From: Steromphala cineraria
Taxonomy: Eukaryota; Mollusca; Gastropoda; Trochida; Trochidae
Reading direction: 5' to 3'
NCBI GenBank assembly: GCA_916613615.1
Contig: OU744724.1
Span: 34,979,607-35,043,606, forward strand
Length of the DNA stretch: 64,000 nt
The notes beneath the pieces were generated by a model. The model made no database searches and was not told the DNA's origin. It was given only the letters and a program-made list of their open reading frames with translations. This document shows, piece by piece, positions 11,209 to 24,289 of the stretch (its first letter is position 1; every line of letters starts with the position of its first letter). A program made the position numbers and the translations under genes.

Positions 11209-14200
11209 GCGATATCTGTTTATTAGTGTATATTAATCATATCCTATCTTACCAAAGTAGGATTGTTAAGAGACAACCTTGCCTGTTTTAATGTTAGTCC
11301 AGGTTTGATTTCAGCAAATAATCCTCTTGTTTCAGTTGTTACTGCTTCTCGCCTTTTGATTACATTTCTTGAATAAACACAGTTTCTATTTCTTGTCGTA
11401 AGGAACTTTCAGACAGTTTTGCAAACTCATCAGTGAAGTTGATCAATCAATCAATCAAAACAAGACATTTGCTCTGAAAGATGTTATTCAGTTCAGTTTT
11501 ATTGACTTGAGTCTGAAGTTATATCCTTGTGTTGGCTTATGTAAGTTGAACTCGTACATGTTTTTTTTCGTTCATCCCTTTAAAACCTATTGATGAATAT
11601 ATTATTTTTACAAAAATATTGCATTTTAGTCATTTGTTATAAGTAGTTGTTATCGAAGGACTTTTTTAAGGGCAACTTGAGCCCGTGTTGTCATTTCAAA
11701 TTACTTTGACAACCAGGCGCACGTGGAAATTGACCAATGAGAGGCGTTTTCATTTTCGATTCATTCACGGCAGCTTGTTTGATTTACGGAAACTGGCGAT
11801 CTTTTCCCGTAGTTGGCCAGCGTTTTGTTCAAAGAGAGGTGTGGTGTTTATGCGAGGATCAGTGGTCAAAAGTTAGATGGAATTCGAAAATATGGGCGAG
11901 ATAATCAGCAAGTTAGAAGTTCGATATATGATTCCTGTGCATAGTTTTGCGATAAAATTTAGTATTAATTGCACCGCACGTTAAAATAATCTATGTGTCC
12001 TGTTTTCGATCAGGTTTTAGCGACTGGAGTGACCCCCCTTCTGTATTCTATATAATAGGTAGAGATTACGCTAAAATCTTTATTTCTTGACCGATTTCGT
12101 TCAAATTCGATATGTAGGTTTTTCTCAACATATGACAACGATATATGAGTGCAAAAGTCCAGGTTTTGAATATTTCTTGGTTATATTGTCCACTCCGAGA
12201 TTCGAACCCCTGTGATTGATTGCATCTGCGGAATTGATCATCAAGAAACTGACTGTTAAGTATAATATACTTGATTATACAAAATCAACTGAATTCTATT
12301 CTGAATATAGCTCTTATATTTACAAAATCAACCTTTTCAAATTGAATGCCCTGCTATGTTTAATTCTATGTTTATACTACCGTTATTACTTTGTTGATTA
12401 TCCATTTTCTACAACCGCATTTTTCAAAAATGGTTTTATAAATCATAACGGTAAACGAATTTATGGTACTTTTAAATAAATCCACTTGGATAGATTCAGA
12501 ACCATCTTGTGAAGAATTATTGACACCCAGAACGAGAATTGGAAAATTCATTGCTGAAGAGTTATACTTTCATTTCACTTCATGCTTTTTTTTAGTAATG
12601 TGAATACAATAATCGTTTCAATGTTCAGAACATCAATACAATTGTGTCAGATTTTCAAATCCTTTATACATGTTTTCAATGTCGGTCCTTCGAAGCACAA
12701 ATACATTTAAATATACTCAATCAAACTGAAACCTGTCTTATCTCTTACAAATCATAGGCCTCCATGTGAAGATGGAGTGAATGGAACTTTGTTCATGATG
12801 TTTGAGTTACCACAAGCAGTTTCAATAGAATCGCTCAGTTCATTTACAAAGAAGCGAAATGTTGTTAGCAAAACATATATATTCAAAACAAGGGATCTGG
12901 AGTTTAAGCAATAATAAAATCTATAAATGGTTTGAAGTGATGAAGTCTATAGGTCAATATGTTTGGACGTATCAAAGTAAGACGCTTATGTTTTTCAAAT
13001 ATTACATGCATCTGTACAAGAGAAAGCTTTATGAGAACATATGGAAAATTCTCAATTGCAAAAGTTTTGATATTTTACTTAAAAACTGTCAATTTGAAAA
13101 TGTCTTTTGTAACTACAGGATAATCAAAAGAGCTTTTCACAAGCAGTTTCTGAGTATATCAATGACCTTGTAACACTGAACCGATAAAACAATTTAGATC
13201 ACAGAAACTTGTATCATCATCACTCCAGTTATTACAAACTAAGGTGTCTGAATTAAAACAGGTTTTAGTGTTTATGTGTTGTGATGACAGAAAAGTTAAA
13301 ACAGCAGGTTCATATTATTCTTTGCCATAGCATGGTTTTTGAATTGCAGTTCTTTATATCATACTCAGGGATTATATCCATAGAAGACTGCATACTTTTC
13401 ATGTGTGGAAAACTACTTGTTCATCATGAACTCATTTCCTTCAGTACTTTGATGTCTTTATTCGTGTTTAAGACTGCCACTTTTGAACGATTCAAATAAA
13501 CCTTGGACTGAGGTCTGTCTTAAGTGTCACCGTTTGCATCTTCTACTAAACGATTGCACCATTTTCTATTGGAGTCTTTGTACGGAGAGTTGCACAGCGA
13601 AAACATGGACAACATGTCAGATCTCAATCCGAAGTGTACTTAACTTGTTCTATGCCCTTTGGGTCAAAATGTTTTAAATATTGAAAAAGACCTATGAGCA
13701 GATATAAAAATGTTGATTCCTCATTCAATATGTTGATTTCGGATGTAGTTTATGAATATTAGCTGATTGAATAATTTGAGATTATAAGATCATAGATTCA
13801 TACTTTATACATCAGGTTTATTGACAAATTTAGAACCACCAATCTATCTACTTTGTCCAAAATAACATTTTGATGCTCCTTTTCCTGAGAAAAGATAACA
13901 AACCTGCCTAACCCGAAACATATTTAACCCACAGTCATTGTAAACAGTGTATGGCATGTCTTTATTCTGTACTTTTACTTTAACACTTGTTACTTCGATG
14001 TTCTCTAAGATGAATCATTCACAATGGTTATGTGCGGCAACCACAATGCCAAGTACTAAAAGCTTATTTAAACTGATTGATGACTGGTCGTTTGCTTATC
14101 AATATCTAAGATTCGGAAGTAATTTACGAGTTGACATTTGTGCCTTGATATTCAATCCTATAATTGGAAGTAATAAATTGCGACATATAAATGATTGGAC

Positions 14201-15597
14201 AAATGATGAAGAGGAATACATGGATGACAACTTCTTTATTCATGGTATACAACGTTTTGACACAGGTTCTTGTTCACCTCTGCTTGAGAATGACACAAGA
14301 ACCTATGCCGAAACGTTGCATACCATGAATAAAAATGTTGCCATTAGTTTTGATAACATTTCAGCAACTCGATCTTGATAGCGTCAGAACCATTATGTGG
14401 GTGCAGTATGTCAATTTCTCAGTGCAACATTCTTCTGGGTGGAACCACATTGCAGCTTCTTCTTAAATGAAGATATCGTGAAGAAATAATGGTTTGAACC
14501 TATCTTCTTTTAAGACGTATATATAAATGTTCACAGTGGTTAGCACTGTCAGCACGTTTTGAAAAGAGCAGTCAATATCTTCACATCGTATCTCCGTTCT
14601 CCTTTGACATGTTTACAGTGGAAGGCACAAATATAGTTTGCACTTTCACGATATGAATCTTTTTCGAATTGGTTCCAAAATCTTCAAGAATGTTTGCATT
14701 TGAATGGCACAGTTGTGTATGGTGTTTACTTAACAGCTTAAAGGGGTTCAAATGGAAAATGTTTTTATGTATTGCTTCTCAAAAGATGTAAAGCGAACTT
14801 TAAATAAAGTCGCAATGGGACAGAACTTTCATTGACTGCGAAACGTCTCTTAAAAGTTTCTTAACATAATTTTCTGAAACAAGAATTATTCGAACGCTTG
14901 GCAGTAAAAGTTTAGAAATTTTAAGAGAGATTTATCGTAATTTTTGTTTGCGACTTAAAAAGTCAGAATGACCTTTTGAAACTTTTGCACTAATCATTGT
15001 CTTGTTTTGATTATACCTATTAAAGGCATCCTAAAGAACTAGTAACAGTGTTGCGATGTATTTTTCGTTTTGAAAATAGGCCCGAGTGATATTACAAAGT
15101 AAGTTCCGTAACATCAAATAATCAAGTCATTCTCCACATGTATGCCATTGATCTTGGTGTAATTTCACACCTAAAAGTTGCTATTCTTGAAGTCAAGTTT
15201 AGAAAATAGGAATGAGAAACTGCCATCTCATTCCTGGAAAATTAGTTGTCCATCGTGATATTATCTCATTACCATTATATGTCATATTCTGACTGTATGT
15301 CTGCCCTTTTAATACTGACACCTTGAAAAGAACCCAAAGGAACTCAGAAAACCTAAAACACTGAAGACATCCTCCACTCAAAGTGTCAATCATTATCTAT
15401 TTGTGCCCATTAGAGGTGACTCCAACATGAAACGTTAGAAGAACTCTGTCAAAGCAGGACAGTTATATAACCTTTTGGTCAGACATTGCAAATATGGAGT
15501 AAAGATAAGAAGTCCTCCTTCAACATATGATTTGAGGAAAGTGTCGTTAAGGGGTTATTTAGAAATAAGAGAAGTTCTGAGCTGAACAACATATTAA

Positions 15598-15945
15598 ATG
15601 GGAAGTAGCACGTTTTGAGGGGAATATAAGGTGATGTCAGGAAAAATGGAAATTAATTGAAAGACAATACATTTAAACTAAATGGAGCAGTAATAATTCA
15701 AATATACAATGTAAAGTTTAGCCATGCGATTCCTTTTTCTTACACCAAATTAGTTAAAGGTGTTCACACAAAATGGCCACCAATGGATTTAAGTTGAATC
15801 TTCATACTTTGTCCTCTGACTATGGATAATTGGTTTCTGTTATGAGATTTTTGACACTATCAAAATAATATATTTAGCATTAACGTACAATTATCAGTGA
15901 AAATTTTAAAATACAAAATTATCAAAAAAACGTGCTACTGCCCCT
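15598..15945 (+). mobile_element. TTAA-MITE, complete copy in duplicon 2
   Basis: The segmental copy of 4418-4765, with the same TTAA flanks at 15594-15597 and 15946-15949. It arose by the tandem duplication and not by a second transposition. Confidence 0.9.
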
Positions 15946-18892
15946 TTAAATAATTGACACGTACATAGCATATGATAAGTATATTTTACTACGATGTGGT
16001 TAGTTCAGGCTCACGAAATGACCAGAATTATTGAACACTTTGTGTGCTCAAAAGGTATACACAGTCCTTAGACAATGATTGTTTGAAATGATTCTAGATG
16101 GTATAGTATTTTCCTAACACAGGTATTTAAAGAGAATTGACGGTATAAGAGCCATCAGATTCCTTGTTCCATACAATTTAATCTTTATGGGAAAAAACAA
16201 CATATGATTGAGGAAAATGTCATCAAGAGGTCACTTAAAAATAAAAGAATTTCTGAACTGAATGACAGATTAAAAATTGACACGTACATAGCATATGAGA
16301 AGTATATTCTACAACGATTTGGTTAATTCGGCTCACGGATTAATCCCAAAATTATTGAAAACTTTGTGTGTGCTCAAAATGTATACACTGTCCTTAGACA
16401 ATGATAGTTAGAATTGAGTCTAGATGGTATGATATTTTCGGTCCGGTATGATTTATGTTGAAGTTTTGTATTTGATACCACAGGAAGTAACAGAATCCTT
16501 GTTCCATACAATTTAATCTTTATGGAAAATAACTCCATGTTGCTGATGAAGATGTCTCATAATCTTAAGGAATACAGATATACCCTTAAAGGAATGAAAA
16601 TTGAAGCAATTAAAGTCAGATAGACCAATAAAGTTATTTCAGTTTAATTTTAAAATATAGGACAGACAATACTGTAACACAGTTTACATTTTCAGTACAT
16701 AAAAAGAAAACAGTGTTTATGGTTTACAGAAACTGTTTTGTTCATATTAGTGTTCAGCTTTCCTTCCTTTTCCTCGAATTACGTACACGTAAAGCCCACA
16801 GCAGGTATTCAAAGAGAATTAACGGTTCCCTTGTTCCTTTCATTTTAACTTCTATGGAAAATAACATTATGTTGCTGATGAAGATGTTCAATAATCTAAA
16901 GGAACACAGATATAAATCTAAATGAATAAAAATTGACGCAATTAAAAGAAGAAAGACGAATAAAGTTATTTCAGCATAATATTTCGAATATAGGACACAG
17001 TTTTTCGGTTCATAAAATGAAGACAGGATTCATATTTTACAGAAACTGTTTTGTTCGGTTTAGGGCTTAATTGTCCTTCCCTTTTCTCGAATTACGTACA
17101 TTTAAAGCCATTTAAACAGATTCAATTTTGAACATCCCCCATACCTGTCCGACCAAATGACAATCTTTCCGTAAAATCGAGAAGAGATTACACTCATCCT
17201 TGAACAACAAAAGGCCTCTAGTCATGAGCAGTCAATGACTGTCTTCCTCACAAATATCCATTTACATTGATGTTTTAAAAGGGAAGGAGCACGTTTTTTG
17301 ATAATTTTATATTTTAAGATTTTCACTGATAATTGTACAAAATTTGATATTTGTTATTCAGTTCAGTTTGATTGACTTGAGTCTGAAGTAATATCCTTCT
17401 GTTGGCGTATGCAGTTGAATTCGTTCATTGTTATATATGTTCATCCAATTGCCTATTTAAACTTAATCCCTGAAAAGTGACATCGAGTGATGTCTGCGTA
17501 TTACCTAAGACTGGTACTAAATATGAAGACATTGGGTGCAGCAGTTCACGAGATATGGCGCTGACCTAAACAGGACGGACGTTGAAACATACAGACGTGG
17601 GGAACTATCACGGCCGTGTTCCAGTAAAGCTGCAACTGAAACATCTCTTCAAACGGGTTTCATCTCATTGTCCTGCTAATGGTTATTACCGTCGTCTTCT
17701 AGTTTATCTTTGATCTGTTTTTACTGCAGCATTACTGGGACTTCATGAAGACAGACATTGAACATTTTGTTTGATCAGACAACAAGGAAATGTCAAGATG
17801 CATCGATTGCATTTTGAGGAATCACTCCTAGAGCTCTACTAACCTATTCAACAACAAAACTTATTGTTTTGTATAAAACCTTAAATTATGACATTGCCTA
17901 CTTTAAATCAACTTACTTGCTTTCTGTTCATAGTATAGTAGACAATTATTTAATTAGGGAAATTACCATTCCTTCTGTGGTAAGGTGTTTGGGGCCATTT
18001 CTGTTTTAGATAAGTATTTAAATATTATCCTTCAGGTGTAAATTGTATATTTGTTTATAACGTTTCCTTTAAATAGCATTTGTCATCTTCGAATTCTTGG
18101 TCGAAAATACACTCATGGCAAGCTAGTCCATTACATGTGTTACAGGACAATGAAAATGAGTCTTATGCCCTAAAATGTATAAGTAAATCAATCTTGTAAA
18201 TATTTATTTAATGACTCATCGGATACACGTTGATATCTCGAATTTCTTGTTGATATATCTAAGGATGAACATTGCGAGAAGTAGAGTAGCAATTTGCAGG
18301 TTCAAAATTTATTCATCTTTTGGTCTCTCTATCAAATGATTTATTTCTGGTGGGGGCTATAGTAATAATTATTATGCAAAGGGTGTATTTTTTTAATGAG
18401 AACCAAGAAGCAAAAGAGGTATTTTTTAACAGTAAAAGACTGTAAATAAACATTAAAGGATTTTGAAAATCATGCTCATTTATATTTTGTGCTCGCATGC
18501 TCTAACGCCTTTCTTTTGGTAGTGTTTGTACTCTTTCCTCCAGTGTTATAAATTAATAACGCTGTAACTTAAATTTCAAATCGAAACATTCCTTTCCAAC
18601 TTGTGTTAACTTCATTTCTGTAATATCCAAGATCTTTTATTATTAATGAAGACATGAATTGTGATGTAACGGAAAATGTCTCGATCTTGCCAGAAGAAGC
18701 ACTGAAGTGTTCATATTTTCGTGATTTAATGACTAATTTTGTGCCTTAAGATATCAAGAACATTTAGAGTACCAATTGCTGTTTAAAACCCATGTACTAA
18801 TTTCCTTATATTAAAACTAGTACCTATATATAGGCTTATATATAAATTGACAATATAGACATGACACAGCAGAAAGTATATCTGCTTGTATT

Positions 18893-18960
18893 GACCCTCT
18901 GTAGCTGAGTTGGCAGAATCGCTGCTCTGAAACATAAAGGTCCCGGGTTCGATTGCCATC
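18893..18960 (+). pseudogene. tRNA-like sequence, uninterrupted
   Basis: A box-like TAGCTGAGTTGG at 18902-18913 and B box-like GGTTCGATTGC at 18946-18956, spaced as in tRNA genes. The 5' end GACCCTC finds no complement at the expected 3' position, so it is a tRNA-derived repeat head or tRNA relic. It is the empty-site version of the sequence broken at 8035-8228. Confidence 0.65.
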
Positions 18961-19030
18961 ATCGTAGTCCATTTATTAACCAAAGTTGAAGATCTCTTCA
19001 CCTGACGAAGTGTAGATGTTTTAGAAAAGT

Positions 19031-19201
19031 AGAAGTGTATTGGTCAATACACCTAGAGTAAGAACAAAAAATGAAGAAATGTATCGATCAAAACACATAC
19101 AGGTAAAACAAAGAATGAAGAGGTGTATTGATCAAAACACCTACAGGTAGAACAAAGAATGAAGAGGTGTATGGATCAAAACACCTGCAGGTAGAACAAA
19201 T
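19031..19201. repeat. 44-bp minisatellite, about 4 units
   Basis: Short allele of the array at 8333-8862, with the same starting and ending flanks (GTAGATGTNTTAGAAAAGTAG before, AACAAATGAAAC after). Confidence 0.92.
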
Positions 19202-20129
19202 GAAACCAAAGCAACGAGACCGGAAGTGGGATATAAAAGTCAGATATATCAACTCTAGAAATTAGTTAAGGATGAAACCATGTCGGACATATTTCTTTAC
19301 ATAGTTGTAAGATACAAATTAATGCAGATGTCACTTTGCAATTGGTTTCACATAACATGTTGAGAAAATACTGTGAACACAGCATATGTAATTTTAAACA
19401 CAACTTGTGCGACAGTCTCAGGGGCAGTCAACAACCCAAGCCAAAAACAAGGCACCATGAAACTGTATCTACGCATTGTTGTCAGATAATTGTGAGTTTG
19501 ATATGTTTGTTCACCTTGATATTTCATAAAAGATTTCAGCCACACGATCTTGATAGCAGCAGAACCATTCTGTTGCTGCAGGATGTTTCACAGAGAAGTG
19601 TTTCACACTGGAGATACTTCCATTCTCTCGGTGGAACCACTTTGCAGCTTCTCCCTATGCGAAGATGTCATGAAGAAATGTTTTTAAATGTTTGACCCTA
19701 TCTTCTTTTGAGTAGTATATATAGAGGTTCACAGTGGTGAACACTGTCAGCACGTTTTGAAAAGAGCAGTCAATATCTTCACATTATGTTTTCTGTTCCC
19801 TTTCGACATGTTTGTACACTGTCTGACCTGGAGGCACAAATACAGTTTCGAACTCTCAATCAAGATTGCTATCTGACAGGTTTTGTCCCATCGCTTTCAC
19901 AATAAATCTCTTTCGAACTGCATCCAAAAGCTTCAAGGGTGTTTGCATTTGAATGGCACAGTTGTGTTGGTGTTTACTATACAGCTTAAAGGGGTTCAAA
20001 TGGGAAATGTTTTTGTGAATTGCTTCTCAAAAACTACAAAGTAAAGGGAATTAGAACTTTCACTGACCGCGATTTTTCTTAACATAATTTTTTTAAACAA
20101 GAATTATTTAAACGCTTGGCAATAAAAGC

Positions 20130-21280
20130 TTTAAAAAATGTGCATAATAATATATTTCTATGATGTTATTTGTCTATTCCTACTATTTTGTTTTTAAATC
20201 AGTCAGAAAAAGTGGTTTAAATATATGTCTGTTTCATAACAAAACCATACTATGGACTTTTTAAATGACAAGTCACTCAATCAATGGTTTCACTGGAAAG
20301 CACAGTTTTTTTTCAGAAGCTTTTCGAATGCAAGTCTAATTTTAAAATATGTAATACATGTATTTGTCAAACCATTACCGTTTGAATTGTTATGCTATCT
20401 CTAAGTTTGTTTCTGATTTTCTCTTAAGCAAAAAGGATGCATAAACATTTGATAACATGAGAGACAAATTCATAATGATTATTGTACCTTGATTATTAAT
20501 TATATGATCAGAAGCGTTTACACGATTTTAATTTCAAGCAGACGTGGCAAACTTACGTGGCTTATTTAACGTCCATTCTATGCGTCCTGTAAAGCACCAA
20601 TGTCCTTCAAACAAATTCGTTCCCAGCGTACAGGGAACGTTTGAAGAAAACCTCTAACACAATGCTGTGTCTATACATGTATCTACTCAGCGCAAATAAT
20701 GACAATTTGTAATTTCTTGATCATTGGATGTCAGTTTTTAATACACACTTTCTTCAAAGAACACCGATGATAATCCTTAAGGAATAACAATCCAGAGCTC
20801 GTCAATCTCATTCAAATCAGATCGAAACTACTCCTATGTCGCTACGTTTCTTGATCTGACAACTGCTCCATAAGGGCCGTGTCAGACGGCCTTGACACCG
20901 ACCTTATCCCTTCAATACTTTCAACCAATCACAGGTGAGTGTACATATCGCCTTTGTCGGTTCATCCATTGTGTTGTTATCAGACTCATCGGGTTCATTC
21001 GGAAAAACTTGTATTCCGAGATTCAAAGGTTAAACATTGTGTTCCGTATGTCAGGACTTTATAGCCCCATCGCTGATTGGCTGGCAGTCAAGGCCGTCTG
21101 ACACGGCCGTTATGGAGCAGTTGTCAGATCAAGAAACGTAGCGACGTAGGAGTTGTTTCGATCTGATTTGAATGAGATTGAGAGCTCGTAAAATAGGACA
21201 CATAGTAACATTATTTTGTCCAGGTATATTGCAGATTGTTCTTTCAACTAGGTTGATTTCAATTCATCGATCTAAGGGAC
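20130..21280. other. Extra DNA in duplicon 2 relative to copy 1
   Basis: In copy 1, CGCTTGACATAAGAGCTTAGAAATTTT (near 9790) runs straight into TTGTTTGCGACTTAAAAAGTC. In copy 2 the two halves are separated by about 1.15 kb. The foldback element at 20803-21180 explains part; the remainder holds nothing I recognise. Confidence 0.6.
20803..21180. mobile_element. 378-bp foldback element with perfect 9-bp target duplication
   Basis: Inverted repeats of roughly 100 bp start CAATCTCATTCAAATCAGAT, with a few mismatches between arms. Perfect direct repeats AGAGCTCGT sit at 20794-20802 and 21181-21189. A central ~170-bp stretch separates the arms. A 9-bp duplication with long inverted repeats fits a Mutator-like non-autonomous element, of a different family from 8035-8228. 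The ORF at 20892-21101 crosses the centre and right arm and is not a gene. Confidence 0.92.
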
Positions 21281-22248
21281 AAAAGAAGAATTGTTGTATT
21301 TTCGTTTGTGACTTATAAAGTCGTACTGACCTTTTGAAACGTTTGCACTAATCTATATCTTGTTTGAAATTGTAAAACAATTTTATTATACCTATGAAAC
21401 AATTTCATTCTTAATAACTAGTAACAGTGTTGCGATGTTTCTTTTATTTTGACAATAGCACTGAGTGGTATTACAAAGTAAGTATCTGTAACATCAAATA
21501 ATCAAGTCATTGTCCACATTTATGCCATTGATCGGTGTGTAATTTCATACTTAAATGTTGCTTTTCTTGAAGTCAAGTTAAGAAAATAGAAATGAGAAAC
21601 TATCATTTCATTCCTGGAGAATTAGTTGTCCATCGTGATATTACTCATTACCATTTTATGTCATTTTCTGACTGTCTGTCTGCCCTTTAGATACTGACAC
21701 ATTGAAAAGAACCCAGAGGAACTCAGAAAACTAAAAACACTGAAGACATCCTCCACTCGAAGTGTCAATCAGAATCTATTTGCGCCCATTAGAGGAGACT
21801 CCAACGTTAGAAGAACCCTGTCAAAGCAGGACAGTTATATAACCTTTTGGTCAGACATTGCAAATATGGAAAAAGCAACAAACAACTGAAGTTAAGGTAA
21901 GTATTCCTCCTTCAACATATGAGTGAGGAAAATGTTGTTAAGGGGTCACTTAAAAATAAAAGAATTTCTGAACTGAACGAGAGATTAAAATTTGACACGT
22001 ACATTGCATATGATAAGTATATTCTACAACGATTTGGTTAATTTGGCTCATGAATTAACCCAAAATTATTATGAATTATTATTATTGAAACCTCAAATTA
22101 TGTCTAATTCAAACAGAGGTTGAATCAACATTTTTGACCTTTTTAGAGATAATGGCTTTGTTGAGGACATAACTTTTGTGCTGTTAATATCAATCCAAAT
22201 TGATTGACAACATAACTTTAATAATTCCGAATGAATTGGTCTTGCAAT

Positions 22249-22610
22249 GGCGATATTTGCTTTTTAATGTATGATTTATAAACTCTCTAAGCACAGTTGG
22301 ATGGTTAAGAGATAACCTTGCCATTTGAATGTTAGTCCAGGTTTGATTTCCTGTGGTCTCAGTTGCAACCGCTTCTTGCCTTATTGATTACATTTCTTGA
22401 ATAAACACAGTTTCTATTTCTTGTCATAAGGATCTTTCAGCCAGTGTTGCAAACGAAACGTCGAAGTTGCTCAATCAATGAAAATTATGTTAACTTGGAA
22501 CAAGACATTTGCTCTGAAAGATGTTATTCGGTTCAGTTTTATTGACTTGCGTCTGAAGTCATATCCTTCTGTTGATGTATGCAGTTGAACTCGTACATTG
22601 TTTTATAGGT
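22249..22610. repeat. Start of a third, decayed duplicon copy
   Basis: GCGATATTTGCTTTTTAATG and about 350 following bases match the beginning of the window (1-350) with indels, including the GTTAGTCCAGGTTTGATTTC and TTCAGTTTTATTGACTTG landmarks. From about 22610 to 23014 I see no further match and no recognisable gene. Confidence 0.75.
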
Positions 22611-23089
22611 TCATTCATTTTGTGACTGTAAGAAAACTGGTATTATATGTGATTTGTATAAATGATTTTACTTTCACATTGAATGTTTTCAAAGTTTTGG
22701 TGATTATCCTTTTGAGAATTCGTTTTCATTTGTTTTTTTACTTTCAAACAAGGCCGATCGTGAAATATTATTATATCATCAATGATCTCTTTATTTCTTA
22801 TTATGTTGCTCAAAAAGTTTAGTAACATGAACAAGATCTTTTGTTTTATTCAGAGCATAAGAGGATTTTAAAGACACCATATTTGTTAGAGGGATGGTGA
22901 ACAACCATTTGCTCGTGGTTTGATTGAACAAAGCAGGTTTTTATTTCAAAATCCATACTTACAACTTATATGGATTGTTTTCGATCGACAGGATCGTTTC
23001 AAACATAAAAAAATAGAGCCATTGGCTCTGTAGCTCATCAGGCTTCATCATCAATTATGCTGTAGAGTGTGGCCAATGTGATTCCCCCT

Positions 23090-24058
23090 TTGTAGAGGCC
23101 ACAGGGTCACCAATCATAAAATTAAGTATATAGGCGACAAGTTTCAGTTTTCTAGACCTTATACTTCAGGAGAAGAAGATGAAAATAGATTTGAAGGAAG
23201 TTCCTGTAGCCTTTATTAGGGGCAACAGGGTAACCAAACCTACAATTTATAATCCTCACTAGCCAAGGAGTCTGTACACAAAGTTTCAGCTTTCTAGGCC
23301 TTATGGTTCTGGAGAAGTAGATGAAAATAGGTTTTTAGGGCGTGGCCCCTGTGGCCCTTATTAGGGGTCACAGGGCCACCAAAGCTACAATTTATAATCC
23401 TCACTAGCCAAGGAGTCTGTACACAAAGTTTCAGCTTTCTAGGCCTTATGGTTCTGGAGAAGTAGATGAAAATAGGTTTTTAGGGCGTGGCCCCTGTGGC
23501 CCTTATTAGGGGTCACAGGGCCACCAAAGCTACAATTTATAATCCTCACTAGCCAAGGAGTCTGTACACAAAGTTTCAGCTTTCTAGGCCTTATGGTTCT
23601 GGAGAAGTAGATGAAAATAGGTTTTTAGGGTGTGGCCCCTGTGGCCCTTATTAGAGGTCACAGGGCCACCAAAGCTACAATTTATAATCCTCACTAGCCA
23701 AGGAGTCTGTACACAAAGTTTCAGCTTTCTAGGCCTTATGCTTCTGGAGAAGAAGATGAAAATAGGTTTTTAGAGCGTGGACCCTGTGGCCCTTATTAGG
23801 GGTCACAGGGCTACCAAAGCTACAATTTATAATCCTCACTAGTCAAGGAGTCTGTACACAAAGTTTCAGCTTTCTAGGCCTTAGGGTTCTGGAGAAGAAG
23901 ATGAAAATAGGTTTTTAGGGCGTGGCCCCTGTGGCCCTTATTAGGGGTCACAGGGCCACCAAAGCTACAATTTATAATCCTCACTAGCCAAGGAGTCTGT
24001 ACACAAAGTTTCAGCTTTCTAGGCCGTATGGTTCTGGAGAAGAAGTCGAAATTCCACA
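23090..24058. repeat. 145-bp tandem repeat, about 6.5 units
   Basis: Units start near CCAAAGCTACAATTTATAAT at about 23234, 23379, 23524, 23669, 23814 and 23959, the last cut short, with a degenerate unit before them. Each unit carries a GTGGCCCTTATTAGGGG stretch next to GTCACAGGGCCACC. Inner units are nearly identical while the first is strongly diverged, suggesting expansion from the middle. Confidence 0.95.
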
Positions 24059-24064
24059 AAGTTT

Positions 24065-24110
24065 ACGGACGGACGGATGGACGGACGGATGGACGGACGG
24101 ACGGACGCCG
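24065..24110. repeat. ACGG/ATGG microsatellite
   Basis: About eleven ACGG or ATGG tetranucleotides immediately after the 145-bp repeats, part of the pearl-like element. Confidence 0.95.
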
Positions 24111-24289
24111 GACACCATGCCATGCCATAAGCCCATCGGGCCTTACAGGCCAGATGAGCTAATTATAAAATCAATTTTCGTGTTAATTCACAGTAACTTT
24201 AAAATATTTACTCTATATATGTTATACTTTACAAAGACTTCGAGCGGAGAAGAGGGGAAGTTATTTCAACTTGATGATAATATCTGAAA

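Larger units (their letters stand above)
11209..22248. repeat. Tandem duplicon, copy 2
   Basis: Direct repeat of 1-11208. Nearly identical from 11209 to about 17750, moderately diverged to about 18716, strongly diverged afterwards. Specific differences include loss of a hairpin arm near 11708, no CAGTCTAA element, an uninterrupted tRNA-like sequence, a short minisatellite, and about 1.15 kb of extra DNA at about 20130-21280 that includes a 378-bp foldback element. No gene recognised; the ORFs duplicate those of copy 1. Confidence 0.93.
23015..24165. mobile_element. Pearl-like (possible HINE/Helentron-related) element
   Basis: Left end has a perfect palindrome AGAGCCATTGGCTCT (23015-23029), then TAGCTCATCAGGC. 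Right end has GCCAGATGAGCTA (24149-24161), almost its complement, preceded by a small GGCCTTACAGGCC hairpin. Between them lie tandem 145-bp units and an ACGG-type microsatellite. Subterminal inverted repeats, core tandem repeats and an ACGG tetranucleotide tract are the layout described for bivalve pearl elements, which have been related to non-autonomous Helentrons. It has no coding capacity. Assignment rests on architecture, not on sequence matching. Confidence 0.75.

Noticed and set aside
23090..24058. Repeat-protein gene (tandem 145-bp units)
   Set aside because: 145 is not a multiple of three and no frame stays open across units; the ORF at 23874-24059 is incidental.
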